Origin: Apus apus
Taxonomy: Eukaryota > Chordata > Aves > Apodiformes > Apodidae
Reading direction: 5' to 3'
DNA: 64,000 nt
Assembly: GCF_020740795.1 (NCBI RefSeq)
Contig: NC_067294.1
Span: forward strand, 1,798,001-1,862,000
A program made the translations under genes and the position numbers. Of this stretch, positions 10,801 to 25,800 are shown piece by piece (the stretch's first letter is position 1; each line of letters begins with the position of its first letter). Under the pieces are notes generated by a model that did not search any database, was not told where the DNA came from, and saw only the letters and a program-made list of their open reading frames with translations.

Positions 10801-13800
10801 CAGTTTTGTATTTCCAGACCAGCACTGAGCATGTCCTCTCCACTGGTCTGTGACCTGTTGGCTGCAGAGGGACTTGTGCAAGAACTGCAGAGGCTGAGCA
10901 CCTGTGTTTAGGTGGAGCAAAACAAAACAACACAACATCAGAGGTTTCTGGGTCACTGGTGTGTTTTTTACAACCAACAACAGTTCATGGAGTTTTCTGG
11001 AGGTCTGGATCCACGGGTGCAGCTAGATATGAAAATAGGCATCTCAAAACAAAACGTGCCTGGCTGAGCTGGTGCCTGCCTGCAGGACATGCTGGGACAG
11101 GAGCAGTTGTGGTTGGCAAAGATGCCAACCCCAGCTGCACCTCTGAGCTTCAGACCAGGACCAAAACAGCCTCCTCTGCACTGCATTCACCCCCAGCTTT
11201 TTGGGATGGAATTATTCCAAGGCACTTGGAACACCAAAAATGGATTTTTCAGTAAAATACATTCAAAATGTCCTGCTTGGGTGCAATAAATGTGTGCAAT
11301 AATTACTGCTGCTGTTTGAGCCTTCATTTCATTATTTGTGAGGCTGGGTAGAAGAGACATTGGTGAAGCTGGTATGGCACAGGGCTTGGCACCACGGCTC
11401 CTGGAATGAAATTCTGGCTGCTTTATGATTTTTGGGAACCTATTGCATTTGTTCTTAACTGGAACAGCATCACAAAGCTCCTGGGGATGTCCCTGTGCCC
11501 ACCATGCCAAGGGCACCTGGGGCACCTGAGGGTAAAGCTCCTCCCATCTGTTTCTGGGCAGCGTGGCAGGGGCTGCACTGCAGTGGCATGATCAAATTAA
11601 AACAGTCTGCTGAAAAACAGGCTGGAGAGAGAGGTTGGCTCTGGGAAATCTTTATTCAAGCTGAGCTACACCTTCTTTTCAGAAATAGACCCCTCGAGGG
11701 TGATGAGAAGGGTTTGTGACAGGAGGCCAGGCAGGGTCCTGCGTGCCAGCGCTGCAGGCAGGGCGCTGTGGGTGGGACTGAATCTTGGGATGGGACCAAA
11801 ACCCTGTATGTTGGTGTATGAACAGATACAACATCCAAAAATGATATGACAGTGTGAAGGGGGGTTCTCAGCTCGGAAAAGAGGGTGAATAACCAAATGC
11901 TGACAGCATGGAGCTGCCTGTGGGTGAAGGCTGCCAGCGTAGTGCCCGGGGCTGGGTGATGTGTTGAGGATCTGCCAGCTCCTTGTTCCTGTCCCCAGGG
12001 CACCTCTGCTCTGCTGCTGACAGTATTAATAACTTCCCTTAATTGCAGACTTATAAAATCTACTAGTAGCCTAATTTCTCCCATGTTGTACCTGTTCTCT
12101 GCATTGTTCAGGTTATCTAGTGGCTCTGTCTCAGTGCTCTCATAAACTGCAGTTGGGCTATTTCTAGTGAAGACTCATTCAGTGTCTCCAGAAGAAATAT
12201 TCATGTCATGGTGTGTTTGCAGTATCTTTTTACTGAATTTTGAGGATTTCAATAAGTGGTTTTTGTGCATTTCTGCACAGAAATGACTGCAAAGATTAAG
12301 TAAGTTTTACAATTCTAAATGAGAAATTAGTATTTTAACCTCTTCTTGTTCACTTGTTTTCTTGTTTAAAGATTTTGGAAATTACTTACTAGCTTATCTT
12401 TTAAAATCCCTCTTTGTTTCCTTTCAGGAAACCCCAAAGGTGCTATGCTGACTCACGGGAACGTGGTTGCTGATTTTTCAGGATTTTTGAAAGTGACAGA
12501 GGTGAATATCCTGATTTCCAAACTGTTGCAGAGTGTGTGGGTTAAGCTGTGTCCCTGCATGAGCTGGAAATGTGCTCCTGCAGATAGGAGGTGACATTTT
12601 TCTTACTCAGAGGGCCAAATCCTATGGAAATGGGAGCAAGCCTGAGCTTACAGCACTGGAGGGCATTCAATACCCTTTCCAGCACTGACTCCCTGGCTCT
12701 GTAGGGCACAGAGTGCTTCTGAGGAGCAATGTTGGCTCCTGTAAAACAATTAACTTCTTTGAAAGAATTAGGAGAGCTCTGTGCAGTTGCAACTGATGCT
12801 TGAAAAAGAGAACAGGGTCTACTTCTAGGGATGCCCACACAATATCCTCAGGTCTTTGAAAGCTCTCTGCATATAAGGTCTCTGTATAGGAGAACATGTA
12901 TGTTTTTTCAGGAATGGTTAATTTTACTGATATTAAAGTAGATCTCTGCTTCTGCTATACATATTTTTTAAAAGCCCAGCACTGGCCAGGTGCCTGTATT
13001 GTGTTTTATGCAAGGTGTAAACTTGTGTTTACAAACATTATAGGAAGCAGAATTGCTTTAGTGCCACATATTGAGGATTTTATACAGATTGTACCTAATA
13101 AATAGAATCTGGGCTTTGGGAGCAACCAGGCAGTTCTGTGAAGTAGTGATGTGCACATGGGATGCACAAGTTGTTGCCTTATACCCCTGATGGTCTTACT
13201 GTTGGTGCTGAACACACCTGCAGTCTTGTTACCTGAATCCTTGGACTTTCTGAGATTTCCAGGGGGCTGTTGGTAAAGAAACTTGGCCGAGTCATGAGGG
13301 GAGTCCCTCTGACCTCATGTGCTCCATCGTTAGCAGGGTTGTAGTTGCAGGGGTGTGCAGTGGGAGGTGCCAGGGCAATAGGTCCCTGCAGCAGCCCTGG
13401 GGCTCTGCAGTGAGGAGCTTTTGCTGGGTTGGGGGCCAGTGAGATGCACCAAGGAAAGCTGATGCGCAGGAGTGTCTGAGTTTCAAAGGGCAGGAACGTT
13501 TATTTTGGAAGAGACCTAATTTAGAGGGTACTGAAAGAACTTGGCATCTGCCAGAACTGGCCCACAGAAATAGATTTAGTGTTTGCTGACGGCAGTGGGA
13601 CCCTTAGATTAATCTCAAAGGTATCAGATTGAGACCCAAGTCTTGTGTAAGTGGTAGTAAATTCCAGAGCCTTGGTCACCAGAGTATTTCTGGAGAGCTT
13701 GTAAATGCCTGTAGCTGATCCACAGGACATGGGGAAGGTCTAACCACAATAACAAGTCAAGTGCAAAGTAATTGAAAATAGTGTCAGTGAATACAACAAA

Positions 13801-16800
13801 AACACCTGCAGCTGAGAATTACTGTAGGTTTGCTGTTCACATACTCTTGTGCCAGTTTGCTTTATTTGATGATCTTTATAAATGGAACTTCTTTTTAAGT
13901 GAACCTAGAGCTTTATTATAAGGTTGTTCTCAACTGCCAAGAAGCTGTTTTCATTTTTACTTTTAGTGGGACATCTGTGCCAACTGAAGCATCATTCAGT
14001 ATCATTTTGGTTCGATTGGAAATCAAATTATTTATTGTCTGGGCACTTAAAGCAGTGCAAACAAAAGTAGCATGACTAGTGATGCTGATAATTTTACATT
14101 ACTGTGCTTACAGAAAATGAAGCCAGTCTGAAATAATATATAAATAGCTCTGCAGGCCCTAATAGCTTGAGACTGACACATAAAATAATATGAAACAGGA
14201 TGCTGAACACACCCACGTGATCCATCATGTTTGACTTCACTAGGTAATGGCTGGGAGGGGAGACCCAAATCTGGCTTGGCCAGAGTTAACTCCAATAAAA
14301 TATTCCCCAAGGAAGAAACTCCTGTGCCTCCATCCACTGCCGTGTCCCAGGTCACAGACTATCCATTCTGCCACAGCACTGGAGATGCAAAGTGGGTATA
14401 AACTGTTAATACTGTGAGCTAAAAAATTTTATACCCATTTCCCACTGCCCTTGGTGCAAGTTACTGTGTAATCAAGCTTTCCATTTTTCTAATCCTTAAT
14501 GTTATGTCAAGCCTTACCCTTGGAAATGCAGGTAGAAAGAAAATGTTCCTTTTGGGGCATGGGTCAGGGAAGGTTCTTGAGGCCTTTTTTAATGTAGCCT
14601 GCCAGACAGAATTAAAACCTTGGTAAACTGAAGACTTGGGTCACTTATTGCATAACTTGTTCAGCCTTCTTTTTCCCTGCTGCACCTCTCTTGGGGGCAG
14701 TGGTAATGCCCTTGAAATCACATTTTAATCACTTAAAATTATGAGAAACACTAACAGAAGTAATTAATATTTGCAGCTGGAAAAAAAAAAAAAATCATTA
14801 GTTTTTCCAACATATTCTGATTCAAAATCAAGGAAGTTGAATTTCAAATTAAGTCTTTTCAACCTGAGGAAAAGACAAAAATCTATAGCTTTCACTCTGG
14901 TAACACTGTGAATCTCTGCTGGGCTCTGTGTGATGTGGAAAAATGCTGTGCCTGCTGCCTCCAGGAGGCTCCTGCAGGTCTGCACGCAGCTGAGAGCAAA
15001 TCCTGCTCTCCGCTCCTGATGGTAGAAAGATGTACAAGGAAAGCTGGGCTCTCTGTCAGGGTGAGCCTCCATCTGCAGCCTGGGCTGCCTGGCTGTGCCT
15101 GCAGCATGGAGAGCCCTCTCCATTGCCCTCTGTACATCTCCATCCTCTCTGCTCCTCCTGCTAACCCAGCTCCATCGACGCTGTGGCTTTAACGCTTCCC
15201 TTCGTACGCCGCTGCCCTTCTCTCTCGACAGCCTTTGCCCTGTTGCTCCTCTGGTGCCATTTTTCTTTTTTTACTGTTTTATGACTTTCTTGTTGTCTTC
15301 CTGTCAGTGTTTCTTTCCTTTCTGTCTCCCATGCCCTTCACCTGCAGAAAGTGATCTTTCCGAGACAGGATGATGTGCTCATCTCCTTCCTGCCTCTGGC
15401 TCACATGTTTGAAAGAGTTATCCAGGTAAGAAACCTGCCTGAACTGACAAGGCCTCGTGGGGCTCCTTCTGTTTTTTTTCCAGAGTCAGTGGTCTCCTAC
15501 TTGTGAGGATGTACACATTTCCTATTTGCCTTTAGCACACATGTTTGAGAGAATGGTACAGGTAAGGTCCTGGTGTCAGTGGAAATTATCTTTTTCCACA
15601 AAAACAAACAAACAAACCATTATAAAAATATAAAATGAATAAAACACTAAATAACCAACGATACCTTGTAGCACTAAAAAAAGCTTGTACTCCAGAAGTG
15701 CCACATGCATCACACCAGGGCCTGGCCACCAGTCTCAGTGACACGGCCACAAGTCCAGAGCAATTCCAGGAGTTTCCCAAGCTCTCCAGCTCACACTGGT
15801 GGCTCCAAGATTGGAAAACAGCCCTTTGCTAATGAGCACAAACTGCTACCTGCATAATTTTGGGGGCAGCTTTCCAAAGCACTCAAGGATCAGGTATCAC
15901 AGGAGGAAAAAGAATGTTGTGCCATTTTCCACCTCAGCTCAAAATCCTTTTATCACATAAATAACCAGATCCACAAATAAAACTTGTGGACACTAGAAAA
16001 GAGGAAACTGGGGCAGGGTGTGACACACAGGATCCTTTCAGCAGGGCAGCCTCAGTGGCATTAACTGGAAGCCAGAGTCCCCTGGGAATAAAGGCAAAGG
16101 GAGGTGCTAAGTCCTGCCAGCAGAACTGACTTTTCCCAGCTCTTTTCTGAAAAGACAGGTGATAATTTGGGCTGCAGTCAGAGGAGCCCATCGCATCTGA
16201 GAGACTGAACTAAAAACTGATCCAAGATGTGAAGGTTGGCTCTGGATTCAGTTGCAGCCCTGCACTTTCTCAGGGGGGACTGTTCTGGGCTGAAAACACT
16301 TTTTGAGTCAGACAAGCATCTGATTAAAAGCCTCCCACTTCTTAGTAAGATCTGTGCCAAGAATAATATCTTCTGCCCTGCTAAAAAACTTGCAAATTGG
16401 AAGTGAAAGTCTGTGAAAGATTTGGAGAATTCCAGCCCAGGCCATCTTCACTTATAAGTCTAATTTTAAAAGGCAAGCTGGGCAGTATGCCACCACCATC
16501 CAGCCAAACTGCTTAGCCAGCAAGCAAGAATATAATTATTAAAAAGTCATCTGATGGAGGGGGAAGGAATTAGAAACATCTGAAATAACCTGACTCCACA
16601 GGACGTTGCCATATTGAAAGGGGCAGCCCTCCAAAAGATGCTCAAGTTTATCCTCCCTGCTAAAAAAGCTCATTAATATGAGGATTTTTTCAGAAAGGGT
16701 AAAAAGTAATTTCAAAAGCATTCTGAACAGCAAGCACTGTGCCAGCTTCCCTAGTTTTAGCCAACAGTATTAGTTCCTGGAACTTACAGTTAAACTGAAG

Positions 16801-19800
16801 CAGATACATCCTTCAAAGCAAAGCGTTTCTAGTTATTTATAATCCCCAGATTTTCTAGCAGTTATTTCTAATTACCAGTGAGCATGCTGATTTTATATAT
16901 ATATATATATATGTGCACTTTTTAATTTTTTTAAATGCTCCTGCAGTGTGAAGCCCAGATTTGGCAGCATGATGTTTGTTAAACCCACATCACATATAAA
17001 GTTCCTGTGGTTTCAGTTGATGGAGACAGTCTCCAGGGGGATGACAGAGCAGATTTTTCAGGGTAACACAAAAAGACTCAGGTGTCTTTTAAGGAATTTC
17101 CAGTCCACCAAAGGGAGCTGATGTTCTCCAGTCAGTGACTAGTCCCCTGTGGGGTACTGACCACCAGAGCTGCCCTCCAGCTGCCTGCTGGCTCATGGCA
17201 GGCAGCCTGCCCTGCCTGATCCCACACACCCAGTGCTATTCCCACCAGAATCAAGCGGCCTCTTTGCTTTCCAAGTATAAAAGTTCTGGATCTGTACTGT
17301 CCAGACAAGTAAAGCACCTTTTATGAAGTGGGCTTCTATTTCTGGGATACAGGATCAGGCACTGTATTGCTAACCTAGTCTGTATTGTATTTAAACAAAA
17401 CTAAAGCATTAACATCTAAAAATCAGCTGCTGCTTAGTATGTTTTACACTGTTTCTTAATATGCATTTCTGTATTGACAGTAGGTACTTGTGCTGCTATG
17501 GTAGGTCTGGGCTTCAGAGGAGAAGTCCAGATGCAGAATCCGACCATAACTCGGACTTCTCCATCCCCGTATGCAGGGGATGAAGGGAAATCCCTTCTAA
17601 AAGCTTTGATTCCTTGTTCTTCCAGAAACAGTGGCAAATTGGGTGGATGCTGAATTGCCCAGAAAACTGAAAAGTGCCCAGAACTATCCATATATTTCTG
17701 TCCAGTGCAAAATCTACATCTATTTCTAAAGCCCCGTTTTTTTGCCTTACTGAGAGTAGAATTTCAGGAAAGGCACTTCTGCACCTGGGAGGGCTGCTCT
17801 GCTGTGGGAGTTCAAAGCAGAGAGGTTCCATGTGCTCCTTTTTGTTCCCATCAGTCTGTTGTGTATTGCCACGGGGGACGAGTCGGGTTCTTCCAAGGAG
17901 ACATCCGGCTGCTGTCCGATGACATGAAGGCCTTGCGTCCCACCATCTTCCCTGTCGTGCCACGGCTGCTAAACAGGATGTATGATAAGGTGAGTTTAAT
18001 TCTGTTCTTTTGCTAATAATGAAGCTTCTCTACTTTTAGTGCTTATTCAAAAGAATCCCCTTCTTCACAGGGACCTTCTGAGCAGGTTGAACCATTTCTG
18101 CAAATACGTTCTGACCCTGTGTACCTGATCCAGCTGCTCCGAGCTGTGTCTTGTGTGTTATGTTGATTTACACAGACTGCAGACGTGGCTCTTGCATGTT
18201 AACATAATATTCCTCTGTGTTAGCCTCTTCCCCTGCTCTCACTGAGGTTATTAGAGACATTTCCAAAAGCAAAGGACATTTTAATCACAGAAACACCAGT
18301 CAAACCTGAATGCACTAGGACTTTTTTTGCACCCTTCAACCAGTTTTGGAACTTGGATGGCTCTTTCTGGTGACAATGACAGCTGAAAATCAGGAACTGC
18401 AAAAAGACTATGAGGATTTAGGCTGTGCAAATGTGGGGCTAGCTTCATGATCTAGAAATCTTTGAAACTGAGATATAGTCCTGAGAGGTATTTAAGACAG
18501 ATGTGTCTGGTCATCATGTTAAATATGTTTGACCAGCTGGAAATATTTATCCCTCAGACAACTTATTCTCTGAAGATGATCTTAAGCACAAGCTACTGAT
18601 TTAATTTTTCCCTAAGGTCAGGACTGTTGGATCAAGGGTTCTGGTGTCTCATTAGAGGGATGGGCAGTGGGGGTTGCATCTCATGTGTGGAGATGGTGGT
18701 GTCTGATGAAACTTGGGCAAACACAGGCCCCATCACCTCATCAGCCAGCACTGACACCTGGTCTAATATTTAGGTTGCTCGTTCCTAGTTGCTCAGATTG
18801 CATGACTCCACTGAACCCCATTGTAGGAATCGTAGAGAAACAGCAGCCATGCAAAGCTAGTCAAAGCTTCCATCAGCATCCTCTTTCCCTGCCCCCCCTG
18901 CCCCCCAAAAGGAACGGCACCTGCAGGAGCAAACGCAGTGAAACAAACCACCCCTTTCTTGTTAATCCATTCCCATAGCCCTAGCGTAGACTTACTGAGC
19001 CACCTTGCTGGTGTGGCTGTGCCCTGCCTGGCACGGGCAGACCTGTGTCCCTGTGCTGGTAAGAGCTGCTGTCCACGTTTTCTCCCCCTGGGAACCCCTG
19101 TTTCTCCCACAGATCTTCAGCCAGGCGGACACGGCGCTCAAGCGCTGGGTTCTGGAATTCGCTGCCAGGCGGAAGAAGGCGGAAGTTCGAAACGGGATCA
19201 TCAGAAACGACAGCTTGTGGGATAAGCTTTTCTTTAATAAAATACAGGTAAGGAATTTAACAAGGGAGTCCGAAGCCAAGGAACTGTCCTTTCTTCTAGC
19301 AATGGCTGGCTTCCTTCACGTCACTGCAGTTCCCTCACCTGGCGCTGAGGGCAGGTGCTGCTCACCAGCCAGGGACAGACTGAGCAAGGGAACAGCAAGA
19401 GGAAATGCAGCACAGTTTGTTACTCCACTAACTTGCATTAAATTGTGCCACATTTAATTTAATTTATGTATTTATCTTTAAACACCATGCATAAGATGCC
19501 AAAATTTCAGTTGTGCTAGGGATAGTTTTCCAAAGGGAAGGGGGAAACTCAAGGCAGCTTTTGCCACATCCCTCCAGCAACACGAAGAAATCGCCTTTTG
19601 CAGAATCCTGCCTGTTTTTCAGGGCTCTTGGGTGCAAGCTGTGCCCTTGCACAGGCACCAAGGAGGGATGTGGTGCAAAGGCACTTGTCCTCTGGCAGGT
19701 CAGGTTGCCCAGAAACCAGATTGTGGCCTCCAACACCAGAGCTGCTGTCACCTCTTTGGTGTTGGGGTGCTCTGCCTTGCAGGGACCTGCTGTGGACTCT

Positions 19801-22800
19801 GCCTGTGCCCTGTGGGGAAGGGCAGGGGAGGGGATTGCATCAAATCCACTCCTGTCCCCTCCCAGTGGGGAGGAAACTCAGGAAGGTGGTCAGAAAAAGA
19901 GGAGTATGATCAAAGAGACCTTGCTCCAAAGTTCTCTGCAAATTCTCTATAGATATGATGGGATTTAGGGTTTGGTTTCCATGGGGCATATTCAAAACTG
20001 GAGTTTTCCTAAAAAAAGAAGAATAAATCTGGAGAGAAAAACTGCACAAATAAATCACAATTTAACCACAGGGGAAAGAAATCAAACTGCCCTGCTGTGT
20101 GCTACACATCTCCCTAGTAAAAAAAAAAAGAAATAAATATTAAATGGGCTTTAAACTAGGTTTTCCAGGCTCTGTTCAACTCTAGGAAGTTGTGATTACT
20201 TTGTTTTATTTTTTTTTAATTGGATAACTCATCTGGAGACATGCCACTTAATTTTTAACTAAAGAAACCGACTGTACTCTTGGTCTGTGGATTAGTTGTC
20301 CTCAGTGTGCAGAGAGAGCAGAGTTCAGAGGGAGCTGCTGGGAGCCCAGACAGGAGACAGCCAGGCTGCATATTGATTCTGAAGCTGGCAAGACTGGCAG
20401 ACTCAATCAGGAGTTGTTTTCCTTTGTGCTGGGTTTTCTTTTTACTTTTAGAATAAGAAAAAGGAAATGAAGGGGGGGAATGGGTGGGGAAAGAAGTAAA
20501 AAAACCAAAAAAACCAAAAACGACAGTGTTATTCTAGATGGGAAATCCATTAAAAACTATGAGGTGTGAATAAGCAAAGGAAGCTGGAGGAGGAGAAGAG
20601 TCTGTTTTTTATCCTCCAGTTCCCAGAGCCAGATGTGCTTCTGCAGGAGTGGAGACAAGCTCCTCCTGCCAGGGACGTGAGACTCTCACCCCTGTACCTG
20701 GAATGGTTTTTAATTTGGGCACTATTCCTACCTGTGACAGGGACAGTTGCTGCATTGTAAGATTTACCTGCCCTTTTATCACTAAGGAAAGATTCAGGGT
20801 CAGTTCACATTTCCATAGCAAGCCTGCACCTGTTCTAGAGGGACCATTTTATAAAGCTACTGAGCTGATACTTTCATGGCACTGCATATAACATGTATAT
20901 GTACATTTAGGTGAGACATTAGGAAGAAATTGTTTCCTGTGAGGGTGGTGAGACCCTGGCCCAGGCTGCCCAGGGAAGCTGTGGCTGCCCCATCCCTGGC
21001 AGTGTTGAAGGGCAGGTTGGATGGGGCTTGGAGCAGCCTGGGCTGGTGGGAGGTGTCCCTGCCCATGCAGGGGGGTTGGAACTGGATGGTGCCTTCCAAC
21101 CCAAACCAGCCTGTGATTCTCTGCACACTGTATCAGCAACACCCACAGACACTGCTGGTTTTGCCATCATCACTAATGTGTGCTGCTTCCTTGGGTTTCC
21201 TGACGTGTCCAACAGGCGAGCCTCGGCGGGTGCGTTCGCATGATAGTGACAGGTGCTGCCCCCGCCTCTCCCACCGTGCTGGGCTTCCTCCGCGCCGCCC
21301 TCGGGTGCCAGGTGGGTTCCTCTGGCTCTTTGGACATGTTCCTTTACTGTCAGCTTGAATATGTGCTGTAGTTTAGAAAGGAGATGGGTTGGGACCTCAG
21401 GACCGCATTCCCCACGGCTCTACCAGTGTTTGCAGGCAAGAGCTGCTGCAGTGCAGGCAGCTGCCAAAATAAAAAGCACAGACTCATCCCACCCAACTCT
21501 CAGCACTTAACTGAGTATGTGCAATTAAATGTGCTTGTGTATGGGCTAGGAACTTCATTAAATGAGGTTTATTCTATGTAGAAATGGAGAGAGATAATCT
21601 ACAGATGGCAATTTAACCTACCTAAGATACCCACTGCATTGCTTCTCTTTGACTAGGAAGCCCAGGGCAACTCAAGTCCTGATTCAAGAGCCTAAAGTTA
21701 GGTGAGGAAAGAAATTCCGAGGTGTATTTTTAAAATGTCCCCCAAAAATACCCTTCTTCCCCACTAAAAAATTCCTCTCATAGAGTAACATATTTGTTGA
21801 CTCAAAAGCCAAGTGCTGAGCTTGTCTTCTGACTGTACAGCTGAAGCTCTACAGAGCAGTGGTAATTAACAGGAATGCAAATGAAATGTTGTGTAGAGGC
21901 AGGGAAAGGGTCCCCGTGCAATCCTTGCATTTTATTCTGTAACAACGAAATCACAGATACTGCTTTAAATGTACCTGTTTCTTTGTCAGGTTTATGAAGG
22001 TTATGGACAAACAGAGTGCACAGCTGGATGCACCTTTACGACCCCAGGGGACTGGACATCAGGTAACAATTTTGTTCCACCATTTCCAGAAAGAATTTCT
22101 TTAGAAAATTCTGGACTGGAAGATCACAGGGTGCTGTGCAACATTCCCCACCAAGTGAATCATCTTCAGCAAATATAATGTTCTCAAAAGTATCCACAGT
22201 CCAGAAGAAATACACAGATGTTGGGCATGTTTGCCTGGGGAGATCAGGAATTGTCCCTTTACCATACTCTCATCTCTGCACTTCTGGCCCTGTGAGTCCT
22301 CTCTAGAGGCTGGAGCTGAATATTAAAGAATGTTTGTTAGAACAAAATGCTGGAACAAAGAAAAGATTAATACATTAATGTATTTTGTAAGCAAACCCAG
22401 GCTTGAATAGAGATCCACCACTATTCAATGCTTCATAGATTTCTAATACTTAATATATATTTTATATATTGCACTAAGCAAGATTCAGATAATACATGCA
22501 AGTACTTTGCCTTAATTTCTTGTCAATATAATTAATATTTACAATAATGTCTTGAAATGGGCATCACACTGATAAAAATTAATACTAGTAGGAAACCTGA
22601 ACATTGGATGGATATTAGTGGGTCTTGTCAGATAAATGTTTCCTTCTTTCCAACCCAGATTTTCTGGGGATGGAGAACAGCAGATGTTTTCTGCTCCCAG
22701 CACAAGTGTTTGGTTTTCTTCAAACCAAATCTAGCCCCTTGCAGATACTGGTTAGTCCTGGGGCTCACTGGCCCCTGGCCAGCATTGGCAGATTATAATG

Positions 22801-25800
22801 AGTTCAGCTTAAGAAAGGGTTTAGTCTCTTGCAGGTGAGGGAGCCATGGTCTGGGTTTCAACATGCTATTTAGATATAGTGCTCAGCAACATGATTTAAG
22901 CACTGAACAGGTAAATTAGGTTATGGTAGGGGAATTTAGGTTATGGTTGAACTTGATGATCTTCAGGGTCCCTTCCAAACAGGATGATTCTATGTTTGAA
23001 AACAGGGTTTCTACGGATTCAAAGAGGGGGTTTGGGGATTTACCCTTAATAGTACAAAACCTTAAATGAGGAAATTATTTCTGCACACAGACACAGCCCC
23101 TGCAAGAACATCCAGTGCATCTACAACTATGTGAGCATCTAAAAATAAAATGCTAATTATTCCTTACAGAATAGAGATGACAAGTGACTTGATAACTTTG
23201 ATTTCCAGGTCATGTAGGAGCCCCTTTGCCCTGTAACTTAATCAGATTGAAGGATGTGGAAGAGCTGAATTATTTTGCTGCCAAAGGAGAAGGAGAGGTA
23301 GCAAATCACATTTTTATATCAAATTCTCACTAGTTAACACTGTGTTAAGTAGTTATGTAGTTATAGAAGCATTTTACCTTTGTAAGGTGCATGGTTGCAG
23401 ATGATGGTGTTACATATTACAATCAGGAAAGGAAAATGTCAGTTCAGCAACAGAGCAGCAAAGCATTAACTAAAAAGGGGCTGTGGCAGTACTTCCAGCC
23501 AATGCCATGCCTGATTACTTTAACAGCTAAGGCTGAATTAATTAGTTCAGCTAAGAAAAGCTGAATTGCTGTGATTTCTACATTGCTGTTATTTCTATTT
23601 GTGCATAAATTAAAATTATTGAAAGAACTTTGTTATTTTTAACTGCAAGCTGAATCCAAGCCAACTTCAAGCCAACTTCAAGCCAATCAGTTTTGTGTTC
23701 CCTACTTCATGCTTCCATTAGTTTGAAAAAAAATCCATAGGTAATTTTATAACACCCTATATTTTGGTTTCATGGAGCACTGTCATTAAGTCACCCTTTA
23801 AAATATTTCCGTCGTAGTGAATTACACTTCAGCTCGTAAGGATTTACAGCAGAATGATAAAATAATTTATCAGGAACTCTGACTGTTTTGCAGATATGTG
23901 TGAAAGGACCAAATGTTTTCCAAGGTTATCTGAAAGATGAAGAGAAGACAACTGAAGCTCTGGATCCAGAGGGCTGGCTCCACACTGGAGACATCGGGAG
24001 ATGGTTACCTGTGCGTACTGAGCAGAGGCTTAGTTGCCATGTCAGGTGTATTACCCTGTGTACATTTGCAAGTACTGAACTAAAATTTCCAAGCAGATCT
24101 ATCTTTACAAAGGATTAACTTTATATTTTGCTGAATAAGCTTGGTAGCTCAGTGAAGCATTTTCTGGTGATCTAAAGAGCTCTGTTAAAAGCAGAGTGCT
24201 TACTGAGTCTCTATGGTTAAATAACTTATCTGGGAACTCTCCTTTCTTTCTCCCAACAGAACGGGACTCTTAAAATTATTGATCGGAAAAAGCATATATT
24301 TAAACTTGCTCAGGGAGAATATATTGCACCAGAGAAGATAGAGAATATCTATATCCGCAGTGACCCTGTTGCCCAGATCTACGTCCATGGAGACAGCCTG
24401 CAGGTAAAACCTCAGCTTTTCAGAAAATACTGCTTTATTCTTTGCAAATAGAAGACAGAGAGCTGGGCTGAGGGGAAAGCGTGACAGGATCACGCCACGT
24501 TAGTGCCCTGACGTGTCCCTGCTGTCCCAGAGCTGGCTGCCAGCCACGCCGGAGCTGAGCTGCTGGGGTGACCCTAAGCAGCTTGGAGGATGTTGTGGCC
24601 AAAGATTAAGCCTTTAAATTTGTTTCAGTGTCACCCTCTGGTTCTCTGCAGCTCTCTCTTGACACATTGCCTGCTGCAAGCTCAATGAAGGCAGCGCCAC
24701 CCCTGCAGCCCACCCATTTTGACCCATCTTGGGTTTTTGCCTCGCCCCTCTCCCCACATCCCAGCCCTGTTCCCGGTTTGCAGTTGTGCACGAGTGAAGA
24801 GGGTTAATTTGCAGCTTTATACAAAGACGTGCAGCTTCTGAAGGCATTGCAGCTCATCCCTCCGCACTGACTGCCCACAAACCTGGGCTCCCCGTGGCGT
24901 CAGGGGCTGCCTGAGACTCACAGCCCCTGAGCTGCAGGTGTGTAAACAATACGGGCTGTGTTGGGCTCTGACTCAGGCAAAACATGAGTATCATTGAATG
25001 AATGTCCAAGCCGAACACAAACACAACTGAAGGCATCATTGGCAAATGCAGGAACAGTCAAAGAGAACCATTTAATCCGAGGAAAAGGCAGAGACATCAA
25101 AATATACCTCGCTATGGCACGGTAGCAAATTATTGAGGTAATGAAGCAAGAAATGATAAACACATATCGAATTGAACTGGTTTAGGATTCACTTCAGTGT
25201 CAGGCCTTAAATGTCATTCAGCACTTGCCTGCAACTCTCCATCTCCTTCACCTACAGGCCTTTCTGGTGGGAATTGTGGTGCCTGATTCCGAAGTTATGC
25301 CAGGCTGGGCAAAGAAAAGAGGGTTTGATGGAACATATGCAGAACTCTGCAAAAATAAGGTTTGTCTTTCTAACTACCTGCAGTACAGACATCTTTGCAC
25401 TCCAGCCTGACCTAGTTAGAGCAGGAGGCCGTTAATAATGATCTCAGTGGCAAGAATTATTTCCTCACTGAGAATTAAGCAGGGCTGACCTGGATACTGT
25501 GCTGACTGATGGTACAGACCTCTGCAAACTCCTCCCTGGGGGAAACAAGGGTCTGGCTTGCAGAAAACAACAAGAGAGGTTCGTTATGTTTAGATGTCTT
25601 AAATGAGGATTCCAGCCCTATCGACACATGCTCTCTAATACTGGGGAACTGAGTTGCATCCCATCAACAAACACTGATGCCACTGAATCACCCCACTGGT
25701 GTCTGTGGGAAATGAGTCTGGCAAATGGATCCAGGATTGCAAACTTCAGCATCTATGTCATATAAGTTTGAAAAGATAACCTTAGTTTTCCTGTTGGGTA

